64,000 bases of DNA from Allacma fusca (Eukaryota; Arthropoda; Collembola; Symphypleona; Sminthuridae), in the NCBI GenBank assembly GCA_947179485.1, contig OX359250.1:5601661-5665660 (forward strand), read 5' to 3'. The stretch's first letter is position 1; each line of letters begins with the position of its first letter. The notes under the pieces are model-generated. The model saw nothing but the letters and a program-made list of their open reading frames with translations. It had not been told where the DNA came from and did no database searches. This document shows, piece after piece, positions 55,716-64,000 of this stretch. The translations under genes and the position numbers were made by a program.

Positions 55716-57323
55716 ATGGGTCGGTTGTTTAACTCAACTGTTAATTGTGCCTTGGGATTTGCTGTTCTCAGTGGATTAGTAATCAATGGCCAGCACATGT
55801 TCTTCGGAAGATGTCTAAATTTGCCTGTTAAAGCAAACTTTAATTTAGAATCGGTAATCATAATTTTGTCAATGACTTCATTCATTCTTGTCATTATTCA
55901 CAGAAGCCCTAAACTACAATTTATTAAAAATATGAAACTGCCTATATTTTAGTACCTAGGAAGATGGTATACTATCGCACAATACCCAAATCCGCTAAGT
56001 GGTCTTTCAATATGTCAAACATCAAACTACTCTCAACCTTACTGGGTGACTGAAACACATGGGAATGGGAGTCTGCGAGTTTGGATATCGCAAGTATCTT
56101 TGTAAGTAATTATCAATACAGAATTACACATTACAAAAAAATCTATTTTTGATATAATGATATTCAATCTCCTAAGGATCACGGATATAATTATTACGGA
56201 TAGAATTAGTACGAATTAAATAGATCACGAAGAACGTGTACATATTTTCAGATTTTTTAATTTATAAGTACGCAAAGAATTATTACAATCCAGGGTTTTT
56301 AAAACGTCCGTAATGAAAACTTTAGTGTGTTCTTTACAAATAGTATTCGAGGAAATCATTGAATGCAGCTGTTAAAATTAGTTTACAGAAATTACTAAAG
56401 CAGTTGTAAATATACATCATCTATTGATGTTATTTTGAGATCATAAAGACAACAATTTTCACAAACTGCCAATGACTAAAAGCTTTATTCATTCTTTCTC
56501 GAAACATTTGGTGACATTATCTGACGATAAGATAAAGGTAGCTTTACTTTCAAGACCTGATTAATATTTCAGGAATGGGTGGAACGCTATTCCTGGAATT
56601 GCAACCCTACCTAATGTAACGGAACCTGCAAAGTACGTCATTGATGTGGAAGGGATACCAGGTTAGTATGCACACAATATATTATTAAACATATGTACAT
56701 ATTTTAACCAGGCGATTTAAGCATTAAATTCCGTTTAGAAAACATTTTCTCTTCCTAGAGTTTTATGAAGTTTCTAAATTATTTGGCTTCTAAAAGCTTA
56801 CAATAAATCGAAGCAATAATAACTGTCACTATTTGCCACACACGCTAAGTAAATCACAGCTAGTAGCTAGTATAATAGTGTAGTAGGTAGTACAGAGTAG
56901 TTTCTGAAAATATTTTAATTTCCTTAAAGTTATGGAAGAGACCCCGTACTGGATACTAGCCACGGACTACAGAAACTATAGTGTGGTCTGGTCATGTGTG
57001 GAACGAGCTGCATTCAATTTCCGTAAGTTTGCTAACTTGTACTCTAATGATGCACGATCCATTCCAATCAATTTACAGATGTTACAAAGTACTTAAATGA
57101 GACAGCTACTTTACTAACCCTTGTTCTTGTAGAGATGATCTGGTTTCTTTCCCGGACGCAAATTGCAAGTGAATATTCTCGAGATCGGGCGTATAACAAT
57201 ATGAGAAAATTAGGAATAAATACAAGAATGTTGGTCAGAACACCACAATTATACTGTAGCGATCCCAGGCCTGGTCTGGAATCAGCTGATCCTCCATCCG
57301 AAAACTCGGACGAAGAGATTTAA
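55716..57323 (+). CDS. Apolipoprotein D-like lipocalin (5 exons, 219 aa)
   Basis: A secreted carrier of small hydrophobic ligands. Exons: 55716-55853, 55953-56101, 56573-56661, 56930-57022, 57133-57323, with phases consistent to a TAA. Residues 1 to about 25 form a signal peptide. All three lipocalin signature regions are present: GRWY (49-52), ATDYRNY (136-142) and the arginine of FLSR (161-164). Spacing and the WILATDY wording match ApoD and insect Lazarillo/NLaz proteins. Cys33, Cys in SICQ, Cys in WSCV and Cys in YCSDP could form the two usual disulfides. There is an unusual acidic tail after the last Cys (PPSENSDEEI). The ATG at 55716 was chosen because it puts the signal peptide at the N-terminus; an in-frame extension upstream would not. 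A poly(A) signal lies at 57472-57477. The 3' end faces FANCL. Confidence 0.92.
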
Positions 57324-57471
57324 GAGTCGATGAGAGTTAACTTTTGAATATCTATGCGAAGGCGTAAATTCTGGTGGACGTCAGTCTGAATGAGATTGGA
57401 ATATGTAATGTATAGTTTTCTTGATTAATTAAAACCCATCAGTGTTCTTTGACTTTAATTTCCTGCAACCA

Positions 57472-57477
57472 AATAAA
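57472..57477 (+). terminator. Poly(A) signal of the lipocalin gene
   Basis: AATAAA 149 bp after the lipocalin stop and 46 bp before the end of the convergent FANCL coding region, so the two 3' UTRs probably overlap. Confidence 0.6.
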
Positions 57478-57522
57478 ACCCCGACAAAATTAGTTTTAAT
57501 AATAATTTCAATGATACCTTCG

Positions 57523-60255
57523 TCATTCGTGTAAATAGATAAATTCACGGCTTACCATAGTACAAACAGGACAATCCACAGCATTTGGCTTCATCACATT
57601 GTTGGTCATCTCGTTCAAGTAGAGTTCTTGGATACATGTGTTGTGAAAAAATGAACGACATTGGCAGATCGTCTCTGGCACGTCGCCATCCAATTCGTAC
57701 ATATAGCAAATCACACAAGTAACATTTTCCGTGCTTCCTTCCTGCCTTACCGGGAAATCGACAGACATAACTGCCTTCAAATTTTCAATAATGGAAAAAT
57801 TCGAATTCCACTTCTGCATAAACAACCAGTAGTACATTGAGTACACCATTGGATTTTTTGAACTATAGGAATTTGCAATTAGTAGGTTATCATTATAGTA
57901 TGAAACTTTGGACTTCACTTACTTTGCAATTTTTGGTAAAGTTAACCTCGAAGGACCCTGCAACTTCCTCGGGGCCATAAAACTGAACATTTGGAAGGCC
58001 TCTGGGGCAAAGTGGGTTCACAACTATTTGCAAAATAATCTGCTCGTCGATTGCAATTCTACGATGAACATGTTTCCGATTGGGTTTCGCTGGATCTAAT
58101 ACCTGCACTTCAGCATCAACCTCATCCATTTCTGTCCAAAATGGATCAAAATTTTCTAGCAGTTTGGAGAAATGATTGCAGGCAGCTGATATTTTCTACA
58201 AATATAAGTTTCTTCTTTATATACTAGATTCAATTGTATGCAAACCAGAAATAATCCTTAATTAATGAAATAAGCCGTGTACAGTATTTGGCTGAGTTTT
58301 ACTTTCCCGGCCGCAAAATTACATACCCCCAGTAGTGGTAGGTCATGATGGTAGGTTGGTGAGTTACCACTAACTTCCACAATAACACTACCTACCATTG
58401 GTAAAATCCACACCATTTGGAAATGAAGCGTACATTTCGACGAGAGGCGGTAATTGTACTTTCTTGTATTCTGTGAAAAAAACGCCCCTCTCTTATCTGG
58501 CCTCACCAAGCATTGAATGAGATCATCCTTAGTTATTCAAGAAAAGACCAACCAATACAACTAAGTTTTTTATGCTGTTAGGTTGGTGGTAATAACATGT
58601 GCATTCTATCGTGTCTTTACGAGGTGGTAGGTAATTTTGTGGCCGGGAAAGTAAAATTCAGTAACAATACAAAAATTGTAGCTTACTGCAGGCCAAATAA
58701 TTTCTTCTGAAGTTACTGGAATGTCACATTTCACAAGCACTTCACTGTCAGGATAACCGTGCGGAACAGAAAACTTGATTAAGTGGATTCTGCCGGATGG
58801 ATCTTCCCGACTGGCATGAATTTCTTGTAGGTTTTCTGACATAAATGGAATCTGAAACATGGGAAAACTAATATAATTGTAAGTAAAAAGGCATACATAC
58901 ATTTTATGAACTACATAGCTAACCACACAAGATTTTTACCTGATTTAACATAAATGAGTTCACAATTAATACAAAACTGTAACTTTATATGAGTTGGCTT
59001 ATATAGAAACTTCCTACATAATTGTAAAATTTGGACAAAACTTAAATACGGTTTTAAATGACGTAAACTCATGTAGTTCTGTAAAATAGATATGCCCGAA
59101 TAGAATCTGACGGATAGTTTCAGAATGAAAGGAGACTTACTCAAACACTTTCCAAATTAAGTGTAAAATACACACATAAACTTCCGGAGCATACATAAAC
59201 TACCCTGTTTGCCTCCGACAAATCTGATAAATTCAACTAATTCCATCCTCAATGAAGTATCTACGAAAGCAAACCAATTCAGCATTTTCTGCAGCTTGTA
59301 AATAAAGGGGCTTATATTACTGTTACTAGTAGACAACATACGCAATTCGCTATGCAAACTCATTACTGTTCATTACAAACTCACATTTTCGAGTCCTATT
59401 GATTCTACATCGTTAATTATGCTCAAGTACACATCCGGACTCCACATTTCAGAATTTTTGGTTACTTCCGAACTTGCACCCGCAGATTTGACTACCTAAA
59501 AACACGGCACAGTAATAATTATTGACACTAGCCATAATTTGAGCTTATAATTAAGCATACAAAATATATGTATTTAATTTACCAAACTAGAAAAGGACTC
59601 AAGAAATTCCAGAAGTGTCAGGTCCGTCTTGATCAACTGCAAACGAATAAATGAAATCAACTATAGATTACAAATATTGAAAAAAGGTTCAGCTCAAAAT
59701 TATTCACGAAACCTCCCAACAACAGTGACAAGATGGCTCAATTCGTACATTTACTAAAGATATAATCTTAAAGAGACAGCCTGACCTCTGGACAATAATG
59801 GACTACCCACTAACGGAATGATACTCGACGTCCAAAAATACACCATCAGATCTGAAAATCCCCTTTGACAGTTGTACAAAACATGTATATATTAAATATA
59901 TGTATTCCGAAAACAAGCTTAACACTTGTTGATACCTTTTCAATTTCTTTCTGAATGTTTAGCTGGGACAGAAGAGATGATGTATGTTTGTCCGCACTGA
60001 CCCTTCCACATTTCATTCGAGGGTAGTTCGGGACGTCAATAGTTAACCGTAAGAAGCAATTCTGAAATTAAACGACCAGATCAATTTAGTCTTGTTGACA
60101 ATTATAGGGTCCTGTCCTTAAAATCTTATGTTTATAAAGTCTTTGAATAATACAGCAATCGAGACTATCACCTGTACTTTCATGAAGCCCATCCATTGGG
60201 TTTTGTTGTTCCAAAAGTTCAGAAGTGGAAATTGTTGGTGGATTGTATATTCCAT
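57523..60255 (-). CDS. FANCL: E3 ubiquitin ligase FANCL (7 exons, 367 aa)
   Basis: The catalytic subunit of the Fanconi anaemia core complex, which monoubiquitinates FANCD2/FANCI with UBE2T in DNA crosslink repair. Coding exons on the minus strand: 60255-60172, 60061-59936, 59636-59583, 59495-59385, 58851-58687, 58195-57923, 57813-57523. All introns are phase 0. 367 residues compare with 375 in human. An N-terminal ELF-like part is followed by UBC-like repeats (EDPSGRIHLIKF, FWTEMDEVDAEVQVLDPAKP) and a C-terminal RING/PHD: CVIC...TICQCRSFFHNTC...CPVC. All eight zinc ligands can be assigned, but the third and fourth Cys are one residue apart, not four as in human. A MITE lies in the intron between exons 5 and 6. 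Assignment is firm from the overall order. Confidence 0.93.
58292..58661. mobile_element. MITE with ~40-bp terminal inverted repeats in a FANCL intron
   Basis: The left end CTGAGTTTTACTTTCCCGGC at 58292 and the reverse complement of the right end, CTGAATTTTACTTTCCCGGC at 58661, continue matching through CAAAATTAC for about 40 bp with few mismatches. The 370-bp body contains GGTAGG/CCTACC words and no real ORF. Target duplications could not be defined, so the superfamily is open. It lies wholly between two FANCL exons. Confidence 0.8.
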
Positions 60256-61185
60256 TGTAATTGATCTTTCCTATTGGATGGACCTATTGGACACCTACAA
60301 CCGTTTTTCGGTGCTTCTTAGCCCCGGCACGATGCCCGCGTTCAGTTCCGTTCCGTTGTTGTTGTTGTCCCGTAGAAATCCTTCGCGCCAACTAAATTGA
60401 TACAGCCAGATTTTTTCCAAATAGTATCCTTGAATATCCTTGACAAGAATATAGATTTCTACGTCTTTATTTTTTGCTCTAGATGAATTTTCCCAACCTC
60501 CCTGTTTTTTTTAACTGTAAGAACTAAGAACTTATAAAGATATTTTTTCTAAAACAAATTGAGTATTTGAGCTAGTAGGATGAAACTTTCTAAAATTATG
60601 GGAAGGAATTTACTTGAAAATGGGGGACTTAGATATTTTGCTTCATTGTCATTTGTATGAAGCTAGGAAAGGGAAGAAAAAGGATTTGAAACATTATGTA
60701 TAAACCAAAATCCTTATTATTACAAAAAAAACCGGAAATGAGAATGCAACTTGAAATCAAAATTCTGATTCAGCCACTTTTTTGTCTCCTAAAAATGAGA
60801 CAATCGAGATGGCAGAGTGGCGCAAATGCCCGGAATATTTTTAATAGCCCTTTTTAACAGGCCAGGAGGAACGAATAATTATTTCCTGCCACCCTGTAAT
60901 GCTTTCAATGTATTTTGTCTGTAAGTAGACCATTTTACTTTCAGGGAAATTGATTTAAATTGAAAATGCAACTCGACCATTTTATTTTGCCTCTTCGTCG
61001 ACGATATGCATTTACATGAATTATCCAAGTATTTATAATAATCCTTCTAAAAATGTTTCAGTGTACTATTATTATAGTTACAGATAATGCACTTTTAAAA
61101 TACTTCCCAGAGCAGCGGGTCAGCTTTTGAGGTACAAACAAATGACAATTCCCGGATGGCCTTCCTCAGGTGATGATGAGCTCTT
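60256..61185. other. FANCL promoter region and gap to the receptor gene
   Basis: 930 bp between the FANCL ATG and the stop of the upstream receptor gene on the same strand. The FANCL promoter should lie just above 60256, in a relatively GC-rich stretch (60320-60400). An A-box-like TGGCAGAGTGG at 60815 has no B box. No gene was seen. Confidence 0.6.
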
Positions 61186-63173
61186 CTAAAATACGACTTG
61201 GCATTGGTCAGATAATTTCATTTGGAAAACTATCAGGGTGTAGGTTGTCAATAAAGCGAAAATCTGTTGACAGAAACGAATCTAAAGTTAGTGAATTTAT
61301 GATGACTTTTCTGTAGTAGGGTCTTTCAAGGAAAAAACATATTGCGAAAAACAGGGCCAATATTACCCCAACTGATTTTGTCCCTATACAGAAAATACTC
61401 GTTTAAGGTGGTAAGAGTGGGGTAAAATTCAGGTACTCTGGAGTGGTACACACACATAACATTTATCCTAATCGCCATTTTCCCTTTTTAAGAGAAACCG
61501 TAAGAACTGCTGATTTTAGGATACTCCCATAGAGGGGCTATTTTAGGACTATTTTTTTTACAATTTTTTTTATTTTTATTATAAGCAGGTCATGTCCTTC
61601 TACTTTTCATTGGGATTCGGATTGATGTTTACACTTACACCAGGGAAAAGAGACCTGTCGATCGGGAAAAATCCAGCTGCTGAGAATGACCAGTTCCAAT
61701 GCAAGATCATTTTTCCCAAATTGACTTCCTGTAAAACCAAAAATTATAAATCAATAAGCAATATTTGGGCGGTTTTCCCGTGCATTTTTAGATTTAATGG
61801 CTACAGTTCGATAAATTAAAAAAAGCTCTTACTTCTTGACCAAACATCCCGTTAGTTCCGTCATATACCATCATCAAGACTCGATCTTTGCCTTCTCCCA
61901 ACTGTATGCAAAAATTAAATTTAACATATAATTAAAACAAAATAAGAGGAAATGCAATGCATTGACATAAAGAAACTCCGCCCATTTTAGAAGCACCAAA
62001 AATCGAGAGCTTGGCACAATCAAATTCTCATCGATACCGAAACAAAACATTCGATTATCGCTTTAGTGAACTTGGGTTAGCGATCATTACGGGAATGTCG
62101 GATTTCAATATTACAACATTACAAAAGCACTGTTCGATTTTCGGAAATATCTAGCTCGATTGGACCGTGCATTCTGAATCCTTTATTTGACATATACGAA
62201 GGTTGTTGAATAATAAAGGACTTACTGCGACCATCAGGTCATGTCCAACATTAATGACGAGAATGAGCAAGAGCATTCCAGTAAAGGCTCCGATGCAGTG
62301 AACGGTGAATGTGAGCTGATGGGATGGGGACGTCTTACTGGAGTCGGAGTCGAAGATCATGAAGATAATAGCACGGAAGCTGTCGGGGAATACCTCAAAG
62401 AATAAGGCCAGAAAGAATATTCCACTAACCTCCCCATAAATGTTGAAGCAGTTTTTGAGCGCAATGAATTCAGTCCTCAAATCATCAATGGCATCAATCT
62501 GGTAAGAGTACTCTCGACTAAACTTCAGAGTCAGGTTAACAATTTTCTCGAAATTCTGTGCCAGCTCAATACCGGCCAGGAACAGAAACGAGAATGCAAA
62601 GTGAATACAGCAACTGTGGAGCAAATCGAAGATCACGAATATGATTTGAACCGAAATCCGAAGCCATGTTACTTTTGAGCTGGGAAAGAGTTGGAAGAGC
62701 AAGGAATTGGTTTCTCCCCCTGAGAGATCAAAGTAGTATGCCCGGAAAATTGAGTACACCAACAACTGCAGGGCTGCCAGGATGTAAATGATTTCCGATG
62801 AAGTGCATTGAGAAGGGTCTCGAAGTGCAGTTTGAACTCCGGACTTCGCGAGGGTTTTCGTAAGCTCTATGATCATCGAACATTTTGTTAATGTAGTGAC
62901 TCGAATGATCAGGTCACTAATCGCAATCACCATCAGGAACAAATAAAATACAAATCGATCCACTTCGTCTTTCCCAGCGATGTTCGTCCTCATTACAAAG
63001 AAGGCGTACTCGATCACGATGAATAAATGAGTGACGCAGAGCAAGATACAAATCCATGGTCTGGGATGACACCACGAGAAAACAAATTTCGGGGAATTTA
63101 TGTTCGGACTCTTGGCGGGGAAGATCCCGAGATAACCCGCTATTAAGATATAAAGATCAATGATACTTGCCAT
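61186..63173 (-). CDS. Gustatory receptor family chemoreceptor (4 exons, 394 aa)
   Basis: A seven-transmembrane ligand-gated channel of the arthropod GR family. Exons on the minus strand: 63173-62226, 61901-61833, 61728-61639, 61263-61186, all phase 0. The long first exon holds an N-terminal membrane segment (IIDLYILIAGYLGIF) and further hydrophobic spans. The short 3' exons encode the diagnostic end: FSAAGFFPIDRSLF, like the AGGFFxVNxSL of TM7, then TTYTLIVFQM, a variant of the family's TYhhhhhQF motif with Met in place of Phe. Several phase-0 introns near the C-terminus are typical of GRs. The start is the first ATG of the open frame; an in-frame TTG five codons upstream is not a likely start. 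The ligand is unknown. An upstream exon is possible but not seen. Confidence 0.88.
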
Positions 63174-64000
63174 TAATGATGCTATCAATACTTATTTTTA
63201 ACTTTCTTAGCTCAAATCTCACTACAAAACACAACAAATTAACATGATCATTCCCGAACATCTTATCCCCGGCGTAGATGATTATCATCCCCGTCTCATA
63301 TCGCCAAAGCCAATCCCGTGATAGTAAGAAGTAAGTAGTATATCAAAATTATAAATCAGGGCACTGTCCAATCAGTGAATCAAATGAAGGCATAGATAAC
63401 GTAAATTCTCTGGATCTATTATTATTGTTTTCAGAAATACGCTTAAATCCAGCCGTAATAGCCACACCTAGGAGGAGCAATACGTTCTTTGATGATACCC
63501 TAACATTCGTCCTCTAATTTATGTTCGCCATCCCTTCTGCCGTCTTCCTCCAAATATTTCCAGAGTCCAAATATTTTCCACCCTAAACAGAATATTTATA
63601 AGATACAATTTACAGATAACATTACAATGATGATCACAAGCTCGTCACCACGAACAATTGCTAGCAAAAGAAAAATACGTAGGCGTCAAAAACTGACACA
63701 ATGTATTGCATGAGTAGCAAGTTAGTTTTTAGGAAAGGAAAAAGTTTGGATCCAAAATTTTTGAGGCAGAAAGTAGTGGGTATGGAGCTCTGACATTATT
63801 GACTTACAATCAGAATATCAGAAACGGAAGGAATCAACATGAATCAAAGAACGCAATGAGAGTGACCGTCTGGCTGTTACGTTTGGGATTGAATCGATTC
63901 CTGAAATATTGGATCCAGACAATTTTTATGCAATTTAAGCCTTTATTTGATTCATTGATTAAAACTGTGATTTATAGTCTTGTATTACTTACGTACTATA
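63174..64000. other. Region upstream of the receptor gene, no gene seen
   Basis: Presumed promoter side of the gustatory receptor. No ORF, RNA gene or repeat was recognised up to the window edge. Confidence 0.55.

Noticed and set aside
58258-58509. 83-codon frame in the FANCL region
   Set aside because: It falls entirely in the MITE; FANCL exons on either side join in phase without it.
60812-60900. tRNA-like A box (TGGCAGAGTGG)
   Set aside because: No matching B box (GGTTCGANTCC) or foldable acceptor stem downstream.

Overview
This window is AT-rich eukaryotic DNA with GT-AG introns, large introns, many microsatellites and nested transposon remnants. The gene set points to an arthropod: a foraging-type cGMP-dependent protein kinase, a visual-type G-protein beta subunit closest to Drosophila Gbeta76C, and a seven-transmembrane gustatory receptor. 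A springtail-like lineage is possible, but that is an impression and not demonstrated. No bacterial operons, CRISPR arrays, rRNA genes or convincing tRNA genes were seen.

Layout. 1-6.3 kb is a transposon graveyard: a long-terminal-inverted-repeat element (72-2620) with an hAT-like element inside it (811-1853), a second hAT-like element (5143-6274) inserted into older GTCCC-repeat DNA, and a decayed coding remnant (4258-4689). 6.3-11.2 kb has no gene that I can see. 11.3-43.4 kb (+) is one gene, the cGMP-dependent protein kinase, with eleven exons and a 15.9 kb third intron. That intron holds a 1477-bp exon (37396-38872) that ends at a splice donor in the right phase to join kinase exon 4, so it looks like an alternative 5' exon. 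A third hAT-like element with a perfect 8-bp target duplication (12686-13697) lies in the first intron. 44.2-46.1 kb (+) is a three-exon gene of unknown function with a decapeptide repeat. 46.9-48.0 kb (-) is a DHRS6/BDH2-type short-chain dehydrogenase. 50.1-53.8 kb (-) is the Gbeta76C-like subunit. 54.8-55.3 kb (-) is a small predicted secreted protein, divergent from an ApoD-like lipocalin at 55.7-57.3 kb (+). 57.5-60.3 kb (-) is FANCL, convergent with the lipocalin. 61.2-63.2 kb (-) is a gustatory receptor.

Functionally the genes do not form one pathway. Two themes recur. Signalling and sensing are represented by cGMP kinase, visual-type Gbeta and a chemoreceptor. Secreted ligand-binding proteins are represented by the lipocalin and perhaps its divergent neighbour. 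The multi-exon gene models were assembled by hand from splice sites, reading phase and similarity to remembered family members. Every model closes with consistent phases, but none is supported by transcripts here.
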